Assembly (NCBI RefSeq): GCF_023343835.1
Contig: NC_064433.1
Coordinates: 67,540,032-67,604,031 of the forward strand
Direction: 5' to 3'
DNA: 64,000 nt
DNA from: Lagopus muta
Taxonomy: Eukaryota > Chordata > Aves > Galliformes > Phasianidae
Shown: piece by piece, positions 1-12,700 of the stretch
How positions within the stretch are numbered: position 1 is the first letter of the stretch
Layout of the letters: every line of letters starts with the position of its first letter
The notes under the pieces: model-generated
The model's input: the letters and a program-made list of their open reading frames with translations, nothing else
The model's database searches: none
Told to the model about the DNA's origin: nothing
Program-made: the position numbers and the translations under genes

Positions 1-593
1 TACAGGCATGCTTCAGTCCTCAGTATGCATCCAATGTGAGGGATGCCTGTGGAAGCATCAGGGTGTGCTCCAGCCAGCTTGCCATCCCTCCTGATGATAC
101 TGCAGGCTTCCTCAAAATAACCTGTTTGAAAATGTAAAGTTTATTCAGAAGCAGTGTGAAAGGGGGAAACTGTACACTGTGCTGTACTGTGTGCAATCAC
201 TTGGAAAGCAGAATAGCTGGCATTTGGTGAAGTTCAGCAAGTTGGTTGTTAAGGCAGGAGCTTTAGTCAATACACTGTCACAGGCAAAGATAAAATTGTT
301 GGCCATAAAATGCAACAGCCACTCTGGCGAAAACTGTCAAGATGAGTCAGAAGGGAAGATGAAGAATTGCAGTGTGTCAACCAGAAGATTGGCAGAAGTT
401 TCCATAAGCATGGGCGGAAAGATCCAACAGCTTTGCCATGCGTTGCATCCATTGCAGAGCTCCTCTGTCCCATCTTCTTCCATGGTCCCATTTTGTCCAT
501 ATCACAGGCAAAGCTGTTATTCCTATAAAGTTTTTCAGGTGATGCATACTGTACTAGTGCAAGTAAGTGCAGCTCTTTATCTCTGTTGTGCAG
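1..593 (+). other. PPFIBP1 intron, 3' part
   Basis: Upstream flank of the first visible exon. The short open frames here show no liprin sequence. No repeat recognised. Confidence 0.75.
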
Positions 594-707
594 GTGAGCG
601 TACTTACAGACCAGGTGGAGGCCCAGGGAGAAAAGATTCGGGATCTGGAGTTTTGTCTAGAGGAGCACAGGGAGAAGCTGAATGCCACAGAGGAGATGCT
701 GCAGCAG
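594..707 (+). CDS. PPFIBP1: PPFIBP1 visible exon 1 (coiled coil)
   Basis: 38 codons, phase 0 at both ends, visible residues 1-38. Codes [20 protein letters not shown] and ends in EEMLQQ. Acceptor CAG, donor GTATTT. Typical liprin coiled-coil sequence. Confidence 0.95.
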
Positions 708-3700
708 GTATTTCACAAACACATGTCTGTTGCTCCTAGGGAACAACATTTTGTTTTTGAAAGAGTGGTGTGCCTCAGTTCAAAGTGTATTTCTGATGAC
801 ACTTAGTTAAGTGACAATTTTCTACCATGTTTGCTTTCAAGTCTTTGTACTTAGTAATGTCAGTGCTGTTTTACACTATAGGAATCCAGACCTGCTCTGC
901 TTTGAGCCTTTCCCCACTGAACTTCAAAGAGACTCGGATGAAAGCCTCTGGCAGGATGGGTGGATTCCCCTGAAAGCTCCCTGCTGCCCAGGGCAACTGT
1001 GATGACAGACAAGCTTTTTTCTCAGCCTGGCAGCCAACCTGTGATAGTGATCCAGTGATCTCAGCTGCATCCTAGCTGCCCAGAGTCTGTCAAATGGTTA
1101 ATTGCTGTGTCCAGCACTTCAGGGAGCGCAGAGTGTATGACAATTTGCTCCTGAAAGGGGCCTTTAGCTGCTGAAATAAATGACTGATTTCTTTCCCCTT
1201 GGATGAATAATTCTGTTTTGTTCCTCCTTATCTCGAATCAGGAGCTTTTGAGCAGAACATCCCTTGAAACTCAGAAGCTGGATCTTATGGCAGAGATTTC
1301 CAATCTGAAGCTAAAGCTTACATCTGTAGAGAAGGATAGATTGGACTATGAGGACAGATTCAGAGATACGGAGGTGAGTGAAAATCAGTGAAATAAATTA
1401 TGAAAGCTGTGTGTGCTTCACATTACCAGAACATTTATGGGAATGTTTTTTGTTTTGCTTTGTGTTCGTTTGTTTTTTTGCCAGACAAAGAAGATATTCA
1501 TCTTTAAGGTTAAAACGCCTGTATCTCAAAATCAGTGTCCCCTTTGGCTTGGTAAACCAAGATTTTTACAAAGAAAGATTTCCCTAAAGAGTTTTTGATT
1601 CTTGCCCTCAGGTTTTCAGGCAGGTGGCATTTAGGATGACTTTAAATATAACTGTGTGAGTGCATTGCACTTTTCCATCCCAGCTTGCAGCTGTCTTTTT
1701 TGAGTAAGGCATGTCTGTTTGAGACAAACTGTGTCCATTGCAAGGGCAGAAAACATGCCAACACATGTGCCATGTCTTTGCACATGCTAAAACGCATAAA
1801 TTTTGTTTTCAGTAACAAAGAATGAGGTGACTTTGTGAGGGCATTTTGAAGCCTCACTTCAGACCTCAGCTCCACGGAAGGGGGCTGCAGATACTCTTCT
1901 CAGCCTGGCTTTGGCCCAGAGCTGTACAGTGCCAGGCAGAGCTGCAGCCTGAAGCTGCCATCCTTGGAAGCACTCTCCTCAGCCATTTGCCCTCTGTGCC
2001 CCTTGGAATGTGTAGCTGACCCTTGTTTGTCTTTGAAGCTAGAAACCCAGAGACTGCAGGTTGGCGAGCTGAGTTTTTACAGGAAACTCCAAGAATTAGG
2101 CTGTGCTTCACTGCAGGGGTAACATACCCTTGTCAGAAATACCTTGGAGCCTGCCAGGGAAGAAAATTTCAAATACTGTTTTTTTTCTGAGGATTTATAA
2201 ATGAGCTGAAATGTCTGATGTTCATATTGTAGGTGTTCCAGATGTCATTCATTTCTAGAAGAGAAGCAGCTGTAACAAAGGGCAAAGATTGACCCTTTCA
2301 CTTTAATGTGTTTTTTAATTCCCTTTCAGGTTCCTACATGTTAGCCAGTGAAGTTATCAATTATCATTCATATTAAATCCTTCATGTCATCCAGTTTTTA
2401 ATTATGTTTCTCATTTCAACTTCCCCTTCTAGCTTGGTAGGTTTCTTATGTTCACCATTCTTTCTCTACAAAGATGCTTTGCTAGATGTGTTAGCCTTTT
2501 TTCCTTTGTGCTCTAGGACTTTTCCTGTCTACATGTTCAAATACACAGCTTTTTCAAAGCTAATTGTATAATTTATAGAGATTTATAATTGATCTGTTCT
2601 TTAACCCATTCCAGTCTTTCCACTTTCTCAGCAGACACTAAGATTATTTTCCATAACAAGCGTGGACAGTCTGAGTTGAGCTTGGTTTTTGTAAGAAAAT
2701 ATATTAGGGAGTTTATTTAGGGAGGAGTCCATAACCAGACATGGTCTTTGAAGCAGGAGCCAGAGGTTAAACTTGCTAACTCATGGAGAATTCTTCATAA
2801 CTTAAAACACCACCAGGCTCCTTTGTGCGGGTGAATTTCTCAGTGGAGGAGAATTATGAACATAGTTTGCATTCCCAGTACTGGTAAGGAAGCCTCTGAC
2901 CCTCAAAGTCTTACGCTGCCCTTGGTTTTTTGTGCCTCTCTGGCCCCACAATGGAGAGCAGAAAGTAATGCAATCAGGGATGGAAAAGAGTTTTGGAAAT
3001 AGGAGTCCATGTCAGCCCCATCAGATACAGTTGTGGGTCCATACAAGGAAAAACTGTTGCTTGTTTGCACGGAGGGATCTGTCTCTGGATCAAAAGAGGA
3101 CTACTGTGCATGTTTTTTAGTGATTCAGCAGCAGGGGAGGCAGGGCTATTTAGTATTTTTCTTTTTCCTCTGCTTTGTTTTGCAAAGCCTGGCCGTCTTG
3201 TTTGTACTGTTGAGGGTCTCTGTGGAGCCTGGTGAATCTTCAGTGTGACTTTATGCCTAAAAAAAGCTGAGAAGGAATGTCATTATAGTTACCATGCTTT
3301 AGATAACCTTAGACATGAGAGATGTCTCTTGTTGTACGTGAAGGTGAGTAATTAAAAGTATTTTTAGGGCAAAGCATGCTATCAGGACTCCTCTTTAGTT
3401 CTATTCAGCCCTTGGGTGAATTGTACAGTATTTTTGGTGACCAGTTGCTACTGATAATGGATTCAGTTATGCAAGGCCCATATTAAAATAGGAGATTTTA
3501 GTTTCCAATCCAGGATCTCGTGCTCTTGTTTGCAATATAAGTCTGTTTCTCTGACAGTATGAGTGTATCTTGACGCTTCTGTTAATCTTGTGTTATTTTT
3601 TTCAAAAAAGGAGAATAATTTTGTGTTTTTTTTCATTGCTTCACTGTGGCATTTTGAATATAGATAACTGAATATGGATAATATGGATTTCCCTCTCCCC

Positions 3701-6700
3701 CTCCAATATTTTAAAAATCATGTAGCTCAAGTGAGAAGTACGTAGACAACAACTTCAGCACCTATTGCCATGTGTAGGATATTTTGACATTGGATCATAG
3801 CATAGAAGAAGTGATGGCTGCAGGAGATAAAATCTGAAACGAACTGTCAAAGTGTCAAAACTAACTCTCAGACCTGGAAATGTAGATTTGTTAGAGGTCT
3901 TTAGCACCTAGCACTGTTGAGGAACAACTCAGTTAATAGTGACATCTGTGTGTATTTATAGTTGAGTGATGTGATTTATAGAAGTTGTGGTTTGAAGAAC
4001 CAGTAAGGAATTGCAGATGTATTGAAATTAGTCATACAGAGAATCATAGAATCACTCAAGTTGGAAAAAACCTTAAAGATCATTGAGTCCAACCACAGCC
4101 TAGCCATACGACCCTAACTCTAACAACCCTCCACTAAATCATGTTCCTGAGCACCACATCCAAATGGTTTTTAAACACATTCAGCGATGGTGACTCAACC
4201 ACCTCCCTGGGGAGCCTATTCCACTGCTTAACAACCCTTTCTGTAAAGAAGTGTTTCCTGATATCCAATCAAAACTTACCCTGGCACTTGAGGCCATTTC
4301 CCCTCACCCTGTCACCTGTCACCAGTGAGAAGAGACCAACCCCGCTCTCGCTGTAAGCACCTGACAGGTATTGGAAGAGAGCAATAAGGTCTCCCATCAG
4401 CCTCCTTTTCCCCAGACTGAACAGCCCCAGTTCCTTCAGTCTCTCGTAGGACATATTCTCCAAGCCCTTCACAAGCCTTGTTGCCCTTGTCTGGACCTGC
4501 TCCAGCACCTCAAAACTGAACACAGTACTCGAAGTGAGGCCTCACCAGTGCCAAGTATAGGGGCAGGATGACTTCCCTAGTCCCGCTCACCACACCATTC
4601 CTCATACAATCCAGGATGCCATTGGCCTTCTGTGCACACTGCTGGCTCGCATTCAGCTGACTATCCATCAGTACGCCAAGGTCTCTTTCTATCAGGCAGC
4701 TTTCCAGCCACTCCTCCTCAAGCCTGTAGGGTTGCCTGCAGTTGTTGTGACCAAATTGCAGGACCTGACTCTTGGCCCTATTGAAACTCATGCAATTTAA
4801 TTTTGCCTGTACATTACTAGCAGTAATTGTTATTACCATCCTCAAATGTTCTATGTTTTCATTGTAGTTGTGGTAATAGAGCTTGGACTGTGCTAAGGAA
4901 ATACAGGTTCTGCTTGGTCGCTATCAGATTCATTATGCATGTATAACCAGAGGTTTCTAAGTTAGGAAAATATGGAATGGGGGTGGGAAGGTATTACCAG
5001 GGACCCGCACAACTCCTGGTAGTGTAGAAACCATTATGCGGCAGTTTGAGTCCACTTCTGTTTTATAGGGTGCCCAAAGAGTTAATCTTCTCTTCTGAAG
5101 AGTTTCCTAGTGATAAGGCACTACATTAGCTGTTCAGGAATGGATTTTTATTTTTAATTTTTTAACTTGCAAGTGTAACACTTATCTGAGATCCGTGCAT
5201 CGGTGCAATAAATGTGAAACAGAAGCTTGCTGGATGTCTTGAAGATGTGCAAAAACCACAGCTTTCTGGTAATGTGCTCCCCTTCAGAGCAGAGGGGGTG
5301 ATTTTCCCCCAAAACTGTAGCTCTTATTCTCTGTCTTGTATGGAAAAACACTTTGTCCTGCCTGTTGCACAGGCTTCCTACTCTGTTTCCTGATCTGGAG
5401 GATGGGGAATTTGGGGGAAAGATGACTTTGTCCATTGGTGGGACACAACCTTAGCATTCAGTTAACCTCTGCAGGAAGAGAATGCTCACAGTTAATGTCC
5501 AAATGTGGTAGGTCTCTGCTGTTGTGTTTTTACGGTCTCGTCAAAGCATGCCTAGTCAACTGTCACTCTATTTACTGATTTTTCCTCTTGTTTCTGGTCT
5601 TGTTTTCTCTTTCACTCAGGACTTGATCCAGGAGATAAATGAATTACGATTAAGAGTAGGAGAAATGGACAATGAAAGACTACAGTACGAGAAAAAGCTT
5701 AAAACAACCAAAGTAAGTGAGGTTGAGGGGAAGGTGCAGAGATGGGTGCAAGTCACAAGTTTTAGAACTTCTTCCTGTTTTTCCCCAGTCCTTGCCTGCA
5801 CCTTGCAAAATTCTGAGTGTGCTCAGGCCTAGGAGTTTCGTGGTGCTCACTTAGAAACTCAAACAATACGTAAAAAGGGATTGTTTCCAAATGTCATGGT
5901 TTTCAGATCCAGACATTGTTTTTTATAAAGGATAACTCACCACACAGCTGGTCAGTAACCGTAAATATTTTATTGGTTAGACCCTTGGTTCACTCGTAGA
6001 TCAATACCAGTTGTGGTGCATAAGGCACGTGCCATGAGTGAGACCAAAGCTGAGTATTTCTTTTTTCCTAAATGTGCTGAAAATCAGCCACTCCTGAAAA
6101 CATTCCCCTAACTGACTGTAGCACTTCTTTTGTTCCTGTAAGTTTCTGACTTCTCTTTGCCATTTAGCTTTGTCTCTTTTCTGTCTTTAGTTTTCTCTCA
6201 CTCCTCTATCTCTGTTACCAGTCTTTAATGGCCAAACTTTCTAGCATGAAAATCAAAGTGGGTCAGATGCAGTATGAAAAGCAGCGGATGGAGCAAAAAT
6301 GCCAGATGCTAAAGGTGTAGTAGTTTATGGGTAACATTTGGCCTGTTTCGAATCCTTCATGTTCCACCATTTTATGGTCTGTCTTGCATTGTGCTGTCAT
6401 GCTCTGTTCTTCATTGATTGCTGTGTGTTGATATGCAGTCCTCCCTTTCTCATTAGATTGCAAGGCTCTTAGTGTAGATATGATTTATAAGCTTTTATAT
6501 CAAATGGGAGAGGATTTTAGTGTCATGAACTTTGCATGGGTTATTCGTAGTTTAATTAAGCTTGGATTAAGTTCATTCCTCTTCCAAGGGAAAGCAGCTT
6601 CTTCTGTAATTTACTTCCAGTATTCAAAATGAACTTTTCCTCACTTTTTTAAAGAGAACATTTATTCATTTCTAGCTAGAAAACAGTGATTCTCTTTCAC

Positions 6701-9700
6701 TGTCCCCTCTCCCAGATGTTAGTTTCATATCATGTTTCTAAAGGAGGAAAGATAACATAGCATCAACAACTACAGGTAGCTCCAGTTCCCCTTGATTTAC
6801 CACAGCTTTCATATGACTGAGAAAGGGTCTTGTTTTGGAGAAGCACAGGTCTTACACTGTCAGAAATCCCATCAAAATCAGTACCAACTTGAAGCACTGG
6901 AGAATTGTTTGGGCCATTGTTTGGGTTACAAATATCACTTCCATGCATATTTGTAATAGATTGTTTGAGGGAAGCTCATGAAAAATCTAAACCATCACAG
7001 TATTCTAATTGATTTGTTCCTTAAAGAATTTAACACTCACGTAGGAGCTATAAATGCCAAAATTGAGGCTTGTTTTGTTTACAAATGGAGCAAATTAAAT
7101 TTTTAGTGTTGGGTACCTTTGCTCTAGGGGTTCTTGTCTTGATGATGCTGTTGCACAAGATATCTTCGGACATCAGGGAAACATTTTACTAAGCTGGATA
7201 GGATTTGACTCAAATTTTAAAAAGCTACATGCGTGGATCCATGCCAGTCTCTTGCTGGGTGCAGATGGTTAGATATAAGTTATAATTTGACAGCATTTCT
7301 CTAATATACCCCAACTCCCCCAAAACACCATCTGTCTTGTTCCCATGAAACTCAACTCTAAGCCTTCTTTCCCAATGCTATATCAGCAAATCTAAACTGT
7401 GGCAGAGGTACCATGTTTTTGTCTGAACTGCTTTTCAGTATGTGTTTGTGTTTGATGGCATTACAGTCAATTTGTGCTTACAAGCAGTGATTGTTTCTGA
7501 AACTGTCCTCAGCCTGTTCCATGAGAACAACTCCAGAATTGTCTGACTTTGAACCTGCACAATGTTCTATAAAAATCAAAATAAGTACTGTAAATCTTAG
7601 CTGTCAGCCTCATCACTTGAAATTTTTCTGTCTGTGCAAGTTTAAACAAGTAAGAAAACTGCTTTTTTGCTTTATGCTTTCTTCTTTAATTTAGATGTAA
7701 AATCTTTTTTTTCAGATAAATTCATGAGACTGACACTTTTGTCCATTGGTCCTCTGGTTTTGCCCTCTTGAGAACTCAGTGGTCTGTTGTGATACTCAGA
7801 GGCAGAGTGTCCCCTCAGCTAGGGTAAATTTTAGAGCCCTTAGTCACTTCCACTGTCTGAAGAGCTGTTCACTGTGCTTCATACAATTGATTTTTGAAAA
7901 CATCTCAGATGTGCATGGAAACTGTCACTGAGTGATTCTGTGTCTGTTACAGGATGAACTATCAGCTTTGAAAGAGAAACTGGAGCAGAAGGAAGCTGAG
8001 GTAAAAAGGTTGCAAGAAAAATTGGTATGCAAGCTGAAAGGAGAAGGAATTGAAATACTGGACAGAGGTAAGAACATGGAAGGCTCTCTTAGGACTGTGC
8101 AGAGGCAACATGTCCTCCTCAGTCGCTTCATCGGAGGTAGTGCTTCTGGGTGTGAACTGCAAATAACAGATAAAATCCTCAACTTTCATGCACTTTCTCT
8201 TTCTAGTTTACTTCTTTTACCACATTTAGTGAGTATTCACAGTGCTGCTGCTGAACCTACCATTGGAATAGGTTCTTGATCAACACTGAACTTATCTTGG
8301 TAATCCCTAGTTACTACTTCATGAGGCTTTTGCATCGTGCCTCAAAATACACAGTTTATGTTGGCAAAGAAAGCCTTGAACTGATTTCAACCTGTTTTCT
8401 AGAAAGCTTATGCTAAGAAGTTCCCTCCTCAATATATCTTCCACAGTGTTTGTGTCTGGGCTTTGCTTATACACCCCTTACTGTTAAGGAAGAGGAAAAG
8501 CCATCCTGCAAACCTAAGTATGATGTACTCATATTCAGTGTGGCCCCAGCCCAAGAAGGATTGAGGATTGGTTCTGGGTTTGCCTACTGGTTAATTCTAA
8601 GTCCTAACTAAACCTGAATTAGCTCTGAAATGTAATGTCAAATACTTTTATTTGCTTGCAAAGAAAAAGCACAATTGGTATTTATTTGGAGGAAACTCAA
8701 TTTCAGGATCTTCATTTGAAAATAGAAAACTTTCTTTAAGGCCTCAAAAAAAAATTTCCAGTTTTTCACTTGCTGAAATTTCATTTCTGAACATATCTCA
8801 CAAATAATTGTCCTAGATTTTAAATCCAGCTTCAAGAGATTGATTGTTCATTTCTGACCTGAGGTAGAAAAAGCTGTGTGTAGGTTGTCAAATTTTACTT
8901 AATAAAATTCTGTTTTTAAAATTTGCTCTGAAAGAGCACTAAAAGTGACAGCACTGAAATGTGATTCCTGTTTTTAAAATATTTAATTGTAAACAAGGTC
9001 TTGCTTTATTGGTTTTTTTACTACCTAAATGGAGCTTTTCTTTCTTGGGGGCTGCTATACATTGAACCTTCATTACCCTTTGGTTCTCACCTGTAGGTCA
9101 GTTTTCAGTATAGCTCAGCAGAGGGATCTTCTGCCATGATGAACCATGGATTGTGCTTTCTGAACAAATTTTTGTACATTATAACTTTTCTGGCTTTCAC
9201 ATAATGTTAGCTTAGGAGTAACTATTGATGTAAGCTTTTTCTGAGACATTGTTACCACCTGTTTTTTAACAGGTGGAATCAAATCAATATCAATAATAAT
9301 ATCAATAATCAATAATCAAATATCCTTGAGATAGGTAGACATATATCAGCAGGGAGACCATTTGAGTCATTTGGAAAATCAGCAATGAGAGTACAGTGCA
9401 AAACATGAACTGTTTGCTTCTGCAACACTATGTGAGGAACAGTTACTCCTTAAGTAGCAATGTTTTGTTAAGTTTATTTAATTCTGTAACCTTCGTGCTA
9501 ATTTCAAATCCAATGAACTTTTCTGCACAGATGAAAATTGTAAAAAGAAGCTCAAAGATAAAAGTAAGGTTTCTGATGTCTTTCCACAAGCATTCCAGAA
9601 GAGCTTACTGCATGTGATTGTGAAACTGCTTTAACAAGCACTCTTAGGTTGTGTCATCTGTAACCCTTAGTTACGCTTACCTGTCCATATTCTCAAATTT

Positions 9701-12700
9701 TACTGTATATCACACTTGAAATACAAAGTTTTCAGAAGAAAAGCTAATAGACAAAGATTTGATTTCACGGAGAATCACAAAATTCTGCTTCAAAGTAGAG
9801 TGCACAGATTTTTTTCCTTAAAATGCACACACAAAGAAAACAGTTGCCTCCTAGTGAAATGCAATTACATTCCAGTAGTCCAGATTTGCTGTAAGCATAA
9901 CTTAGTGAAAATCGTTGGAACTGTATCAGTTGCAGTATTACCCAATTTACCTAAATGGCTTTTATCTGGAAAGGCAGCTTGTTTTTCATTAAGGAGGAGG
10001 GTGTTCTTCCCACTGTGGGTTTTTGTTTGTTTTTTTTCCAAAGGAATTTGAGGAGGTTAAAATGCTTTCTTGCCTTTGCATTTGCCCACCTCCAAATGTT
10101 TGTAATGATGTTTCAAGTTTATTTCATTTAGGCAAGGTAGATTTTTAGATTTAGAAATTGAGATCATTTCAATTCTTACATTTCTGTAGTCCAGAACACC
10201 TCCAAATTCAAACCACATAGACTGTTAAAAATACATGGAGACATTTATGTTCTGTTTCCTCATAAATAAGGATTACAGATGAAACTCTGATGAACCACAA
10301 TCTCTGTATTAGGGACCTCTTTCAAGTCTGAACTACAGTATGTATTCTAGCATGACTGCTTGTCATAGCAAATAATTGCATCATTTCTTTGTGCCATCCT
10401 CATTTCTACATCCATACTGAATTATGACTAAACACCACTGCACAATGCTTTCTTTGTCATGTTTGTTAATCCTGTTGCTTTGTATAGTGAGTTTTTGAGA
10501 TGTCACTTGGGTGTTTGTTGACTGTTGTAATGAGGATGTACGTTGTTGTGCTCCAGTTGTAGTATTTTGGACCTCTTGTTTTGTGGTTATTAGATCACAT
10601 GAAGAACAGAGTGATATTCAAACAGTAACTGTACTCTTGACTTTCATTTTTATTGAAACTGAGGAGTAGGTAAGGTAATTTCATGAACCTGGTCATTTCC
10701 TAGGTTAAAGTCAGAAAAAAGGTTTTGGAGAAAAGTAGTCCACATATTTCCATCTAACATAGACTGTAAGTGGCTTGTATTTTGCTTTGATTTGTAAATT
10801 TACCTTCAGATATTACTGAGTTGATTCTAGGGTTGTTGTTTTTTTTCTTATTTCCTTACACTGTCTCATTTAACTTGACCTATGTAACTGTGTTGTGTTT
10901 TTAGATATAGAGGTACAGAAAATGAAGAAGGCGGTAGAATCTCTTATGGCAGCAAATGAAGAAAAGGTAGCAAAGCCATTATTTTTTGCATTAATAATTT
11001 TTTAGATTCAGTTATATCTCTTTTAAAAAAAAAAAAAAACAAACTGCATATGTGAACTTCTCACAATTCAGTACAAAATTAAATCTGTAAGAATCAAAGG
11101 ATCACTACAGTCAGAAGTGTTGTGGAGCCTCTTAAGAGGGTATAACTGGGCATTTATTCCCATGCACACAGAGTCCTTGCAAATCAATGTCACAAAGTTC
11201 AATGAGACTGGAATTTACACCAGAATTCTGCACCCTGTCCCATTCGTGCCTCCCAATTACTTTTAGTTTTGCAGACAATTATTGAGTAATTGTATTTATT
11301 AATTTTGATTTACTAAAGGAAAAAAAAAAACATAATCACAATTCTCTTCTGTTTCAGGATCGAAAGATAGAAGAGCTTCGACAATCTCTGAATAGATACA
11401 AGAAAGTTCAAGACATGGTGATATTGGCTCAAGGTAAAAAAGGTACTGTGCAGTTTATGAAGTTATAAACTCTACTCTCACTCAAATAGTAGGTGCACTG
11501 TGATAGCGTTACATCAAATCTTAGACTTACCTTTGGAGGTATCTCTTAGAGTAAAGGCCAGTTCTTCAACTAGTGCAGACTAGTAAATTGCCTTTTCTGA
11601 CCATGCAGCTGAACATTTGGTTCCTCTGGTAGTAGTAATTTTCTACTGTCGTGTTGCATATTAGACTGTTGTAAAGTTAGAGTGTGATGAATTCCCGTGC
11701 TCATTCCATTGCCTCTTAAAATACTTTTCTGGGCTAGGTACTATATTAACTGTTGAATTTCACCATTCCCTTCACTTCCATGTGTTCCTTGGGAGGCATT
11801 GGAAGCTGAGCAGAGCAGTCACTAAGCAGGCATGTTCCTTCAAGTCAAACCAGCATTGCACCAGCAGCTGCACACACCGTAATAGCAATGCCCAAGAGCT
11901 GCAAAAAATATAAGTACCAAAGTGGACATCCTGCCAAGACTGTGTTGCAATGACACACCATGTCTTTGGCATGTGATAGAAACTTCACAAGCTGCCAAAT
12001 ACAGCAGCTACAGAATAATTCTCCTTCCCTGTTACAGGAGGGCAGGCTGGCTTTTCCTCATCTTTCTTAGTAACCTCTTCTGTCCTGCACACACATATGT
12101 AACATGTAGTGTTACAGCCACTGTAACATGCAGTATCGCACATCATACGTTCAAAGACTGGTGGAGTATTCCAGATCTAGGAGCTTCTGATCCCCAAAGG
12201 TAATAAAGGTTGAGGGTGGTCATTGTCAGTTCAGTGTAACAGCCCTCAGTACCTCTCTTTCTCCTTTCTCCCTGTAAAGAAAAGTAAAAGAAACACAGGG
12301 AGAGCATGAGTCATGAGAGCAAAGCAGCGTGCTTACTGTTATGGAGAAGGAGGAGCATTTTTGAATTAGGGATTGCTTTTTCACACAGTGCCATGCCTTC
12401 AAAGTCTGGAAGATGTTAAAACAAACCTCAAGTCTACCTGCCCTCTACCTCAAGGATAGATGGTAACAAATGGGCAAGGAAGGATCTGGTAAACAAACAT
12501 GGCTTATTTTTGCACCAAATCTTTGGCAATAAGTGCTAGACTTCTGCTTGCCTTTTAGAAAACATTGTTTGTCTTGAACCAGTTAACTCCTATTGGAGTC
12601 AAAACTGTGACACTATGATGTGTGGAAATCTAAGTCCTGAGGTTGTAGTGAGGCAGTTCAGAAGTGGCAAATTGTTCAGTGGGCACAGAGGATGCCAAGT

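Noticed and set aside
4269..4845. Protein-like frames on the - strand
   Set aside because: They are broken CR1 ORF2 sequence, not a host gene.
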